From Ophiothrix spiculata (taxonomy: Eukaryota > Echinodermata > Ophiuroidea > Amphilepidida > Ophiotrichidae), in assembly GCA_000969725.1 (NCBI GenBank), contig JXSR01S033159.1: DNA of 23,939 bases. One strand, given 5' to 3'. Within the stretch, counting starts at the first letter, position 1; every line of letters starts with the position of its first letter. The translations under genes were made by a program, and so were the position numbers. The notes beneath the pieces are model-generated. The model saw nothing but the letters and a program-made list of their open reading frames with translations. It did not search any database and was not told the origin of the DNA. Below are positions 13,401-19,640 of the stretch, one piece after another.

Positions 13401-15574
13401 GGAGAAAGCCTTAAACAAGATGAATAAAATGAATTCAATTACAACTTTTTGCATAGTCCGAATGATGGGCCATCAGAAGTTTCCTGGCTATACTCTATAA
13501 ATCTTGAAATATGTAGCAAGCATCCAATTAACACATATTATACAAATATTGAGAGTGTAATAGTATACAAATATTGAATGCCTGAGAGTGCAATAGTACC
13601 AAATATATCATGAGGTCAAATTTGGAATTTTCTATTTCACGAGGCGTAGCAGAGTGAAATGAATCAGTCCAGATTTGACCGAATGCTATATTTGTACTAT
13701 TGCACGAGCATAGGCATTCAATATTTGTTTTATATCATGATATCACACAGGTTTGTTTCATGCCATGCAATGGAAAATAATGTTTGCACGGCTCAAATCA
13801 CTGCAATCATGATATAATACAAACTATTGCACGACTCAAATCACTGTAATCATGATATAAAAACCAATATGACTGTACAGGGAAATAAATTTGTCTGAAT
13901 GTTAGTCAGAATATGTTTGTCAACGTTGTACCAACAAAATTAGACAAAACTTATACCAAAATCATGAACAATTCATATACAAAAAATATTAATATGCAGT
14001 GATTTGGTCTTAATCAATCCTAATCATTATTAGCCTCTTACACAATACAAACCACCAGTTCACAATGTTGTAGAACATAAGGGATATGCATATGGATCTC
14101 ATAACAGAGTCTGATTGCTTACTACATACCTCAAGGTTTATAGAGTATAAAGTGACTATGAATTGCAGGCTGTGCTATATGCAAACTTTCTTACCCCTTC
14201 TACCAATTTGCTGTTAGCAATTTCCCTCCTTGACGAGCGAGACACGGTATCCTCTTCTTGAAGATTGCGTAGAAGTTCTTCCAAGGAAGCTGAAATATAG
14301 AGGAATTGAGATCAACATTAACATTCTACTATTTATTCAAAGGGTGATTCCAAAGTAACGTTTGTGACCGAAAACTTTGAAAATTTCACTTTTAAATGGC
14401 CACAGAACCTAGCATAAACATTAAATCAAATTTTTTATTGTTAATGGTGCTCACTGGTGGGATCAAGACATGCATGTGTTTAAATCTTAAAATAATTGCC
14501 AAGATACTGAATAAAGTTCATGTAACGTTTGGTATCGTTTGTGACCTCGCACGGAAATGTTTTTTTGCTCCAAATGACTTCAAAGTAAAAATTCTCTGAC
14601 ATATTAGCGATTTTTTTATTGCACTTTTCACAGATGATAGGTAACATATTAACAAATAGTTCATAAAAGTGGTAGGAAATTCTATCGTCAGGATTTCTGT
14701 TAATGGAATGTTTTGTTTGGTAACGTCCCGTAACGTTTGTGACATTTTGGTGTAACTTTTTGGTAACGTTTGTGACATTTTTGAATTAAAACATGTGCTC
14801 ATTCATGCATGGATAGAAAACATTCAAACTTTCTGATTAGAAAATACTTCACACGTACCGAGTAACAAATGTATGACTGAAAAAACTGCTCATATGGTTG
14901 AATAAAAAAGCTGAGTTTTTGCTTGAAATCAAAAAAGGTTTAGTTTTCACTGGAATGAGCCCAAAAGGTTTTACACTGGGCATATGGCCTATACAGTTTC
15001 ATATATGCTGCCCCACAAGGAATTACACTGAGGGAGGTAAAACAAATTAAATAAATATGCTGATTCTTTTTCAAGAGTAATTTTGACGAAAGAATTATTC
15101 AATCTATTATGCAACACCATTAAACTACTGTATGTTACACATGCAGACATAGGGTGCACCAGGGGTGCACTATCTATTATAGTCCCATGCAGTCAACTGC
15201 TGGTTACGTTTTGATGACAGTGTGAGAAACATCTAACAGAATTTGGGTGATCCAGTACTTAATATAAAACTCATTTATTAGCATTCATATGCTAATTTGA
15301 TTTTTCTGGGTTAAGGATCACTTGCTGTGGAATAGCCCAGTACTTCCCTATCACAGAAGCTCTTTGAATCTGTAGTATTAATATCTGTACGCAAGCTAAA
15401 TACATAGTTCTCTCTCTCCCCCGATCATTTTTCCCTGGCCTGAATTAGGCCATCGCAGTAAGCATAAACTGTACCTTGGCATTCATCGCCGATGACATAG
15501 CGGCCATCTTTCATGAAGCCCATCTTGGATGCAGTCATCCGCAGGTTGTTGCTTGGCATTATAAGCCACTCCAT
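207..15574 (-). CDS. tim: Drosophila-type Timeless (TIM1-like), 14 exons, 3' partial
   Basis: Minus-strand gene; exons run from 15475-15574 down to 207-308 and continue past base 1. Joined exons total 1775 nt, 591 codons plus two bases, with no stop and consistent phases. Timeless family signs: the start MEWLIMPSNNL with GRYVIG resembles the fly MDWLLATPQL with GDTYVV. DLFPILKAAV followed by VLSNLTLP resembles DLIPLLENA followed by ILVNLTVP. LSLLRNVLH resembles LLLLRNILH, and VLGLMFRSQ matches the helix closing the first ARM block. A Ser/acidic linker follows, then the second block (CFLWMQNFF, AVLSNLTYL, LYLVMAVLRQ). The replication-fork paralogue (Tof1/TIM2 type) has a conserved basic SRFGG segment after the first block; here there is a Ser/Asn/Glu linker as in fly TIM, so the clock paralogue is preferred. 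In flies TIM partners PERIOD and is degraded after light via cryptochrome; its role here is inferred only. Introns are 328-2165 bp. Confidence 0.9.
637..834 (-). CDS. tim: timeless exon 13
   Basis: 65 codons with split codons at both ends (residues 492-557), LYLVMAVLRQILSQLRR ... YPMLIRLFQPKNETLQYL. The acceptor is tttcag and the donor AG|gtgggt. It matches fly MHLVVTAIREFLQAI and LFVLLLRRFNPSIHSKQYL. The in-frame ATG inside the exon is not a start, since the match continues upstream to the acceptor. A second long frame on the same strand lacks this similarity. Confidence 0.9.
   Translation of the reverse strand, partial: TVLSDGSTTSDPVSTATLQRGDADRRGRQVVHSGYRDAMLHDKSQTPLPHAHQIIPAKERNTSVP
893..1065 (+). 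mobile_element. MITE family A, fragment in intron 12
   Basis: Carries accttgaaatatgcagcaag, aaaccaatatgacc and a stretch ending gtggtagcaacaaa, all shared with the element at 13491-14147 and, inverted, with 3370-3545. The outermost terminal bases are degraded and the other end is missing. It begins about 60 bp upstream of the exon 13 acceptor. Confidence 0.7.
1385..1556 (+). repeat. (CAAT)n microsatellite and adjoining GC-richer repeat-like tract
   Basis: About eight CAAT units at 1385-1416 are followed by a GC-richer tract (1440-1556) with cacggctttatgtgac and accacggagcagtg. Such tails often mark SINE or LINE ends, but no A/B boxes or reverse transcriptase are seen, so the identity is open. 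Confidence 0.4.
1616..1738 (-). CDS. tim: timeless exon 12
   Basis: One base, 40 codons and two bases (residues 451-491). It begins HTVSSAVLSNLTYLACRTWQ and ends KGHSNGKFK. The acceptor is tcctcacag and the donor AA|gtaagc. It corresponds to the fly DVLSYLTYEGVSLCEQ helix. The plus strand also has a short acceptor-like open frame here, which is an antisense shadow. Confidence 0.85.
1886..2240. repeat. degenerate repeat with 'tccctgacttttccctga' units
   Basis: Two copies of attccctgacttttccctga (around 2117 and 2158) plus cagggttcc near 1899 resemble the body and end of the hAT-like element at 4702-5009. There are also several ggtctc repeats. Ends are not clear; this is probably a decayed relative. 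Confidence 0.4.
2349..2449 (-). CDS. tim: timeless exon 11
   Basis: 33 codons plus AG (residues 418-450), MDLLKGLEDMCFLWMQNFFL and then TFASHPSVTYTDI. The acceptor is ttcccgacag and the donor AG|gtgaga. It matches the fly HFFWLVTYFLKFA helix and the mammalian YYMWALAFFMAFN helix. Confidence 0.85.
2460..3040. other. intron 10, no recognisable feature
   Basis: AT-rich intronic DNA between exon 11 and a MITE. I see no exon with flanking splice signals on either strand and no inverted or tandem repeat of note. Confidence 0.5.
3041..3545 (-). mobile_element. MITE family A, complete copy (505 bp)
   Basis: Terminal inverted repeats TACTCTATAAACCTTG (left) and CACTCTATAAACCTTG (right, reverse complement), flanked by TA, as in Tc1/mariner-type MITEs. 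The interior shares segments with 13491-14147 in opposite orientation, such as aatgattgattaggattgatt. No coding capacity. Confidence 0.8.
3788..4263. mobile_element. MITE family B, copy 1 (476 bp)
   Basis: Imperfect terminal inverted repeats of about 37 bp: TCATGTGAGTGCAAGAAAGT at the left and its complement TTCTTGCACTCACATGA at the right. A second copy lies at 9228-9472. Both interiors carry a ggtctgtggctc/ggtggctct and ggttctt(t/c)aggtgacac-like motif. Confidence 0.8.
4349..4418 (-). CDS. tim: timeless exon 10
   Basis: One base plus 23 codons: R-KKLSQFALKFAKNGLDRCILLCQ across the splice (residues 394-417). The acceptor is gtctttgcag and the donor CAG|gtacgt. It matches the fly helix ISNLLKEFTVDFLLKGY in hydrophobic spacing. 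Fly TIM has a longer Lys/Arg-rich localisation signal just before this helix; only ARDLRKK remains here. Confidence 0.82.
4702..5009. mobile_element. hAT-like non-autonomous element (308 bp)
   Basis: Ends are CAGGGTTCCTGC and GCAGGAACCCTG, a CAG...CTG type terminal repeat. The body repeats ccatgactttccatgac-like units. No convincing 8-bp target duplication (ttgtacaa against gtataatg), so the flanks have drifted or the class is wrong. It lies in intron 9, 80 bp from the exon 9 donor. Confidence 0.65.
5090..5184 (-). CDS. tim: timeless exon 9
   Basis: 31 codons plus AG (residues 363-393), MNDDSCTSYGSSESGSS ... ELAARDL. The acceptor is cccccttaag and the donor AG|gtaggc. It resembles the fly LSDCGYGTQVE/STSSNDD stretch just before the second conserved block. 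Its first codon is ATG, but the exon is internal. Confidence 0.8.
5394..5705. repeat. 312-bp nested perfect palindrome
   Basis: Outer arms start ATCCCTGGAAAAAATTGAG and end with its complement. The centre is a 14-base spacer at 5543-5556. Each half is itself a near-perfect palindrome built of gtac-rich sequence (ttatagtacagttttagtac). The core is also a tandem duplication with a 114-bp period (5443-5556 and 5557-5670). It lies in intron 8, is non-coding, and is probably a foldback transposon derivative. Confidence 0.92.
5732..5849. repeat. 118-bp foldback with central CRE-like palindrome
   Basis: Arms TGATCTGGAC(C)TTGATGCTAG (5732-) and CTAGCATCAAAGTCCAGATCA (to 5849) flank an inner inverted pair. 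Near the centre is GATGACGTCATC (5786-5797), containing the CRE consensus TGACGTCA. It follows the nested palindrome directly. Confidence 0.8.
6367..6372. promoter_or_regulatory. canonical E-box CACGTG in intron 8
   Basis: CACGTG, 50 bp beyond the exon 8 donor. This is the core bound by CLOCK:CYCLE-type bHLH-PAS proteins in clock genes. A single hexamer can easily occur by chance. Confidence 0.25.
6422..6829 (-). CDS. tim: timeless exon 8: Ser/acidic linker
   Basis: 136 codons (residues 227-362), phase 0 at both ends; acceptor atttacag, donor GAG|gtgagt. It starts KSEELFKLLVKSPTPS, matching the fly segment after the first ARM block. It then becomes low complexity: a run of NES/TES units, a Lys/Asp/Gln/His stretch, an SDLSDQKSDLESSD stretch and SSSSGDSSRSATP. 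Such linkers are phosphorylated in fly TIM; that this one is phosphorylated is inference. The open frame runs past the acceptor into MITE DNA, but those residues are intronic. Confidence 0.88.
6864..6985 (+). mobile_element. MITE family A, fragment next to exon 8 acceptor
   Basis: Starts with TACTCTATAAAC after a TA, then gtatgcagcaagtaataagac and gcatatcccttat, matching the end of the 13491-14147 element (reverse complement). The far end is lost. Its edge lies 35 bp from the exon 8 acceptor, close to where a branch point would be. Confidence 0.7.
6986..7560. other. intron 7, no recognisable feature
   Basis: AT-rich DNA without a supported exon. ttaatc-rich sequence near 7480-7560 resembles that at 8320-8500, suggesting old repeat material. 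Confidence 0.45.
7771..8274. mobile_element. foldback element, arms about 75 bp
   Basis: Left arm 7771-7843 (gggactacctggacttattt ... gttgaaccatcaa) pairs with right arm 8198-8274 (ttgatggttcagc ... gttcaggtagtccc). The 350-bp interior has no recognised coding content. On the plus strand, 7738-7802 overlapping the left arm looks exon-like (cccgcag ... AAG|gtaaat). Confidence 0.7.
8357..8529. mobile_element. 173-bp MITE with about 40-bp terminal inverted repeats
   Basis: CGGGAGTAAAAAGGGAACTA at the left matches the complement of the right end (CGGTAGTAAAAAGGGAACTA). Similarity continues to gagtaatttt in both arms. The interior is rich in ttaatc. Confidence 0.8.
8571..8911. mobile_element. foldback element with gttccc-rich arms
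   Basis: gctgtgcataggcatgttcc at the left pairs with sequence ending cctatgga at the right. gttccattgttccca (about 8616) pairs with tgggaacaatggaa (about 8850). No coding capacity. Confidence 0.65.
8995..9048 (-). CDS. tim: timeless exon 7 (54-bp mini-exon)
   Basis: Eighteen codons, SVWVANLTQVLGLMFRSQ, phase 0 at both ends. The acceptor is gttttacag and the donor CAG|gtaagt. It matches the conserved helix ending LMFRDQ (mammal) or LIYKDQ (fly) that closes the first ARM-like block. It is short enough to be missed by automated gene finding and could be skipped without a frameshift. Confidence 0.88.
9228..9472. mobile_element. MITE family B, copy 2 (245 bp)
   Basis: CATGTGAGTGCATGAAAGTC at the left and TTCTTGCACTCACATG at the right form inverted ends matching the 3788-4263 copy. 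The interior has its own inverted pair (gaagtggttcttc ... gaaccacttc). It lies in intron 6. Confidence 0.8.
9888..10339. mobile_element. 452-bp MITE with GCGAT-rich subterminal repeats
   Basis: Ends GGTGCATTCATAGTCCAGCG and the complement of CGCTGGACTATGAACGCACC. Subterminal DNA holds many gcgat/atcgc units (catcgctcgatatcgctcaa; gcacagcgacagcatcgctg), the layout often seen for transposase-binding repeats. Flanks are TTAA (left) and ATTAG (right), so no certain target duplication. Confidence 0.8.
10481..10541 (-). CDS. tim: timeless exon 6
   Basis: Residues 188 (split Asn) to 208, NLLDGGFDDVVIDLVARDEG. It matches the family segment LLW-(I/L)-x-(S/Q)GLDDLLLFL. The acceptor is attccttcag and the donor GGG|gtaagt (phase 0). 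Confidence 0.87.
10985..11172. mobile_element. 188-bp inverted-repeat element in intron 5
   Basis: Terminal pair TGGTCACATAAC and GTTATGTGACCA. The interior contains atggcgtcatacgcat and atggcgtcataccgat. The CpG content is above that of the surrounding intron. Confidence 0.55.
11234..11358 (-). CDS. tim: timeless exon 5
   Basis: Residues 147-187 plus two bases. It contains VLEILSLLRNVLHTDDLRP, matching the highly conserved LLRNILH helix of Timeless proteins. The acceptor is attctgcag and the donor AA|gtaagt. A T-rich inverted-repeat element starts about 25 bp beyond the acceptor. Confidence 0.9.
11381..11641. mobile_element. T-rich MITE-like element beside exon 5
   Basis: aatcctgttttatgggcggg near the left end pairs with gggccagtaaaacaggtt near the right, with poly-A and poly-T just outside. 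The interior is A/T homopolymer-rich. It begins about 25 bp from the exon 5 acceptor. Confidence 0.55.
11650..11830 (+). mobile_element. tRNA-derived SINE remnant
   Basis: gagagttcaagccctgct (11693-) resembles a Pol III B box. It is followed by gtccttgagcaaggcattta, a body motif seen in V-SINE-like elements of aquatic animals. No clean A box or poly-A tail is seen, so it is degenerate. Confidence 0.5.
12153..12333 (-). CDS. tim: timeless exon 4
   Basis: Residues 87-146, starting VLSNLTLPMAVIMPVKHHMT and ending HIKNCIED. The acceptor is atctgccag and the donor GAT|gtaagt. The start is the conserved ILVNLTVP-like motif of Timeless proteins. The acceptor and first codons have been tandemly copied upstream in the intron (12382-12640); this copy is used here because only it continues into the open exon. 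Confidence 0.9.
12311..12640 (-). repeat. five-copy minisatellite made of the exon 4 splice acceptor
   Basis: Units start at about 12311, 12382, 12448, 12518 and 12587 (period 66-71 bp). Read on the minus strand, each has a T-rich tract, (a/g)tctgccag-like acceptor, then the exon 4 start (A GTA NTG TCC AAC CTG ACG TTA CC). The unit at 12311 is the real exon 4 boundary. Decoy boundaries fall at 12404, 12471, 12540 and 12609. The copy at 12448 carries one extra base that shifts the frame. Confidence 0.9.
12932..12993 (-). CDS. tim: timeless exon 3
   Basis: Residues 66-85 (DLFPILKAAVNDMTISQLVI) plus AA of a split Lys codon. The acceptor is ttttttcag and the donor AA|gtaagt. It matches the fly DLIPLLENAKDDAVLESVI segment. 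The AA joins the A that opens exon 4, giving ...VIK-VLSNLTLP, as expected for the family. Confidence 0.88.
13491..14147 (+). mobile_element. MITE family A, copy 2 (657 bp) with a nested foldback
   Basis: Ends TACTCTATAAATCTTGAAAT and, at the right, the complement of aaggtttatagagta, both flanked by TA. Subterminal atgtagcaagca/atgtagtaagca are shared. It is about 150 bp longer than the 3041-3545 copy, mainly because of an internal inverted repeat at about 13573-13732 (gaatgcctgagagtgcaata ... tattgcacgagcataggcat). Confidence 0.8.
14195..14289 (-). CDS. tim: timeless exon 2
   Basis: Residues 34-65 (ASLEELLRNLQEED ... REIANSKLVEG). The acceptor is atatttcag and the donor is GGG|gtaaga. The segment matches the fly helix containing LEEINYKLTYEDQT and RRAIGFG. 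It joins exon 1 as G+CT (Ala) and ends in phase 0. The donor lies 48 bp from the edge of a MITE (13491-14147). Confidence 0.88.
14345..14785. repeat. cluster of GTAACGTTTGTGAC motifs
   Basis: gtaacgtttgtgac occurs near 14357, 14731 and 14763, with a split variant at 14521 (gtaacgtttggtatcgtttgtgacc). It lies in intron 1, just upstream of exon 2 in transcript order. The motifs are too regular for chance; they may be inner repeats of a decayed transposon. Confidence 0.6.
15475..15574 (-). CDS. tim: timeless exon 1 (start codon)
   Basis: Encodes residues 1-33, from MEWLIMPSNN to VIGDECQ, and ends one base into a codon at CAAG|gtacag. The ATG is the first codon after a good acceptor (tttctttcag), so a 5' UTR exon or an upstream coding exon must exist. 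The position and sequence of MEWL match the usual Timeless N-terminus, which is why this start is chosen. Confidence 0.85.
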
Positions 15575-15742
15575 CTGAAAGAAATCAAAACAATGTGAAG
15601 TGATTAAACAAGCAGTATCAGTCCTGAATGTTATGTCATGCAGTTTCCAAGTTTGAACAGTTGCAGTCAGAAGCGCATTTTTTATACAGTGGTTGTCAGT
15701 CAAAAAAAAAATACTTATCAGCTTCTTAAAGGAACATTAATT

Positions 15743-15822
15743 CTAGAATCACTGTCAATTTTTTCCATGTAACACCTACCAACTAGAATCACTGTCAATT
15801 TTTTCCATGTAACACCTACCAA
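15743..15822. repeat. 40-bp perfect tandem duplication
   Basis: Two identical 40-bp units (15743-15782 and 15783-15822). Each carries, on the minus strand, GTTGGTAGGT, a donor-like sequence, so the donor of the candidate upstream exon exists twice. Confidence 0.9.
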
Positions 15823-15963
15823 CAGAGACTGCGAGAGCCTTGCAACAGGCCCAGTGATATCATCCAAAACTCTCCAGCTTGCATGGAGGTAATATCCTCT
15901 CCAGTAACTGATCACTTGTCTCCAATCTTCACAGTCAGAATCATAACTACTATCATCACACAT
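15820..15963 (-). CDS. candidate upstream coding exon of timeless
   Basis: ATG at 15963 opens 48 codons (MCDDSSYDSDCEDWRQVISY ... GPVARLSQSLL) ending at TTG|gtaggt in phase 0, which matches the phase 0 entry of exon 1. If spliced, it adds 48 residues before MEWL. Composition looks protein-like, but I recognise no family and know no such extension in TIM proteins. It could be 5' leader, an alternative first exon or chance. The donor region is duplicated 40 bp downstream. Confidence 0.35.
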
Positions 15964-15972
15964 TGTTCTCAA

Positions 15973-16235
15973 TGTCCACAAAAGATAAATCCGCAGCCTA
16001 AATTTTCAATTTCATTGATCAATATTGCCAGAATCCTGGAGAGTTGCCACAATTATGTGCCTGCCCTTTGGTGCTTTTTAAAACTTCTCCATGTCCACAA
16101 AGACAAATCCACAGCCTAAATTTTCAATTTCATTGATCAATATTGGCAGAACCCTGGAGGGAGGTTGCAACATTGACAGAATATGTATATTTATGTGCCT
16201 GCCTTTTGGGTGCTTTTTAAAACTTTTGGTAAATC
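15973..16235. repeat. imperfect tandem duplication (units of about 117 and 145 bp)
   Basis: The block with aaatttcaatttcattgatc-like sequence, then tgtgcctgcc and ggtgctttttaaaactt, appears at 15973-16089 and again at 16091-16235. The second unit carries a roughly 25-bp insertion (gacagaatatgtatat). It adjoins the candidate upstream exon. Confidence 0.85.
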
Positions 16236-17640
16236 AATCATATGGTTTCCAACACAGATGAAACAGCTCATACCCAACTTGCCTCAAGTTGGGCATTTTT
16301 TGGGAAATTTTCTTTCAAAACATCATGAAGCTTAAAAGAATTCTGGCAGGCACATCCACATACATGTAGAAATTGTCTGAAGATCCCCGAGCTGACACCA
16401 GGATGGAATAACTTGAAGAGACACATGCAAATTTGACCATATCTTTCTTCTATTTCTATTCAAATACAGCTGCAAGTTCTATTAGTACACATAGCAGTAT
16501 AAGTGATGATGAAAGTCTCTAGCAATAAAATTCAAATACTCATCAATTGGAGAAATGCTTTCATGTGTTTGACCCGAAAACTACATTCTTGCTTCAGTTT
16601 GTAAAAAACAATCCGATTATTCCCATTCCTTGACAATGTCACACTGGCATGGCAGCTAGCTCTCTGTATGCATTGTCCTGCTGCACAACGAAAATGCAAA
16701 TAAATTGACACTTTACCTAACCGTGTACTAGGGGGTAAAATAATAAATGAATTCATCTGAAAATGCCAGGAAACAATTTATTATTTCTTCATATTTAAGG
16801 TGTTAAATGGCATCTTAATGGTTTAGATATCCGGCTTGTCATTTTTATTGTGTTAATTTTCCATAAAGGGGTATCAGAATATATGTAGATTGTCAAATCT
16901 GAATGATAAATGACTACTTTAATATGAACAAAATATTAGCTATATGTGTAAAAATGAAAATAAAAGACATCACTATTCATCTCAAAACCAGCCGTAACTG
17001 CCGCCTCTTGCACTTTTCTTTATTTGCAAAGACCATGCAATGCTAGTAAGGATTAAAATGACATAGAACTTCACTCAGCTCTCACAAGTCAAGTTATGGT
17101 GTTGGTTCAGGTAAGTCATGGTTGGTACCTAAAGATGCAATTAACTCGAATTTTTGCACTTTTCCTTAGGTTCGATGACTCGGTTTGTGGCATCGGCAGA
17201 ATATAGATTTGTTCGTAATTCCAATTCAGATCAGATAAGCTTAAAATCCGTCCGATTCCATCAGATGGCCTAAAATAGGGATGTAAATAATGTAAGCCTG
17301 CTACATGGCCCTTCCAGTCTCGGTCATTACTTTTCCTTATAACTAATTAAGTACTCATATTTACTCAGATTTTAACAGGATTAGCCTAGATTCCACCTAC
17401 AATTAAATTTACGGAAATGCTCTGAATAAATCTTTTAAAAATGTAGTAAAATTGAAAAAAAAATCTACACAGAAATGGCTTAAATTGAGAGAGAGAAGTG
17501 TTTTCTGTCGTAAATGTGTACCTCAGATGAATTTACCAGTTAAAAGACCAATCAAAGCTTCTAAAGATGATTTAATATTAAATGAGAAATGTTCAATTCA
17601 ATTAAAAAAAATTGTTTGTCCATCCATAGGTGTAGAAACC
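16236..17640. other. no recognisable feature
   Basis: AT-rich DNA upstream of the mapped exons. Short open frames on both strands lack splice signals and family resemblance. It could be first intron or intergenic. Confidence 0.5.
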
Positions 17641-17644
17641 AGAA

Positions 17645-17730
17645 TATTTACATGTACAAGGGGCACCACTTGGAGTGATCTCGCCTTGCACGCAATGGGA
17701 CCAGGTTGATTCCTGGGGATAGCTGCTTTG
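17645..17730 (+). mobile_element. tRNA-derived SINE head
   Basis: Sequence cttggagtgatctcgccttg, then cacgcaatgggacc and GGTTGATTCC (B-box-like, 17704-17713) followed by tgggg, resembles the 5' half of a SINE built on a tRNA. It is not a functional tRNA: no complete cloverleaf is apparent. Confidence 0.5.
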
Positions 17731-17799
17731 CTGCCAGAGTGAAATCTCGGAATCTTTGCCAAGATTTCTTTGTCTGACTTCATGGGAGCATTTACAAAG

Positions 17800-17957
17800 C
17801 AGTACTTGATTTTACACTTGCACATATGCAAGTACTTTCTTGGTGCAAGTAAGATTTTCTGCCTACTTGCACAGGTGCATGCGCAAGCAGTGCTCGATTT
17901 TACACTTGCACTTTATGCAAGTACTTACAGTGCAAGAAAGATTTTCTACCCACTTGC
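17800..17957. repeat. tandem pair of about 70 bp, 'cttgcac' rich
   Basis: gcagtacttgattttacact (17800-) and gcagtgctcgattttacact (17888-) start two similar units ending acttgc. Related sequence (cctgcacaggtgcaagtaat) recurs near 18845, so this is part of a dispersed family. Confidence 0.75.
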
Positions 17958-18014
17958 TACTTTAAAGTCACTATATGTTTGATGTAGAGTATTATGTACA
18001 CAAACTTTTGATGA

Positions 18015-18700
18015 AATATCCAGTTTTTTCTTTCATAACTCAAGCCATTTTATGAATTTTGTCTTTTACTTTGTGATACAGAAAAACAATAAGCATACAT
18101 GTCTAGAAGTGAATTTGCATACTGAACACGCTGGTCAGGTCATGTTTTTGGCCCCAAAATTTACGGGAAAGCTAACTAAACTTTGCTTTGGTAAATTTTG
18201 AACTGTTTTACTTTTTAGAATCTAGAAAGCAGTATCTAGGAACACTTTTTTCAAATTTTGGATTTTTTTCTTCATTTTTGAAATATTGCCAAAAATAGGT
18301 CAAAATCCCACTGCTGACAGCAAAATTAGTGGCGGCAGTGGGATTTTGCCATTTTTGGACAAATTTTTGACAATATCTCATCAAAAACTAAGAAAAAAAT
18401 CAAAAATTTGAAAAAAGCGTTCCTAGATTTTGCTTTCTAGATTCTAAAAAGTAAAATGGTTCGAAATTTCACCAAGGCAAAATTTAGTTAGCTTTCCCGA
18501 TAAAATTTTGGGCCAAAAAACATGATTTTTGGACCTAGGGCCAAAATGACACATTTTGGTCCAAAAATGGCCTCACCATCATGTTCAGTATGCAAATCCG
18601 CTTCAAGAAATATATACTTTTATTTGGATTTATCATCCGTTGCTGAGTTATAGACCATAAAATATTTCAGAAAACGAAGGGTTGACAGGGCCCTTAATTG
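18015..18700. mobile_element. large foldback element (about 690 bp)
   Basis: Two arms of about 300 bp pair around a short centre. gaatttgcatactgaaca near 18110 matches the complement of tgttcagtatgcaaatc near 18590; tagaatctagaaagca matches tgctttctagattcta. The centre is a perfect stem CAAAATCCCACTGC (18301-18314) with GCAGTGGGATTTTG (18335-18348). Non-coding. Confidence 0.85.
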
Positions 18701-18879
18701 CTACCGATAACTGGAAGTTGCAGTGACTGCAATCGTTGATATTTCAGGAATCCCCAGCAATGTTAAATTAAATTAATTATTGTCAGTAGATTGTTCTGCC
18801 ATGCACATGTAAAATATATTTTGTGCAAGTGAGTTTTTGAAGCTTCCTGCACAGGTGCAAGTAATCTTTTTTGCTAAAA

Positions 18880-19640
18880 TTCTTTTGTCCATTGACCCCA
18901 AGGGAAAGGTCAGACAACGGGGCACCATTGATACTTTTGATTGCTTGTCCAAGACAATTAATTTGGCACCTTAACCTTTGAAATCGGACAAAATTTAACA
19001 TTTGACCCCAAGGGGAGGGTCGGATGATGGGGTCACCATTGAAACTTTTAATCACTGGTCCAAGATGAACAATTTGACACCTTAACCTTTGAAATCGGAC
19101 AAAGTTAAAATTTGACCCCAACGGGAAGGTAGGACGATGGGGTCACCGTTGACACTTTTGATCATTGGTTCAAGACGAATAATTTGACACCTCAACCTTT
19201 GAAATAGCACAAAGTTGAAAATTTGACCTTTGACCCAAGGGAAACGTTGGACGACATGGCACCATTGACACTTTAGATCGCTGGTGCAAGACAAACAATT
19301 TGACACCTTAACCTTAGAAATAGGACAAACTTGAAAATTAGACCTTTGACCCCAGGAGAAAGTTTGGACGACATGGCACCATTGACACATTAGATCGCTG
19401 GTGCAAGACAAACAATTTGACACCTTAACCTTTGAAATCAGACAAAGTTGAAAATTTGACCCAAAAGGGAAGGTCGGACGATGGGGTCACCATTGACACT
19501 TTTGATCATTGGTCCAAGATGAACAATTTGACACCTTAACCTTTGAAATTGGACAAAGTTCAAAATTTGACCCAAAGGTTTGACCCCTTTATGACCTTTG
19601 ACCTCAAGACCCTTTTCCTCACCCCTTGTCTCCCACCCAT
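18880..19640. repeat. six-copy satellite, 110-117 bp period
   Basis: The unit contains caccattgacacttttgatc, caagacgaacaatttgacac and cttaacctttgaaat-ggacaaag, then atttgacc(tttgacc)ccaaggg. Reference points at 18923, 19034, 19144, 19260, 19377 and 19488 give the period. Long minus-strand frames here (repeating RFQRLRCQI) are by-products of the repeat, not genes. Confidence 0.92.

Noticed and set aside
17645..17730. Functional tRNA gene
   Set aside because: Only B-box and partial 5' resemblance; no complete cloverleaf, so it is treated as a SINE head.
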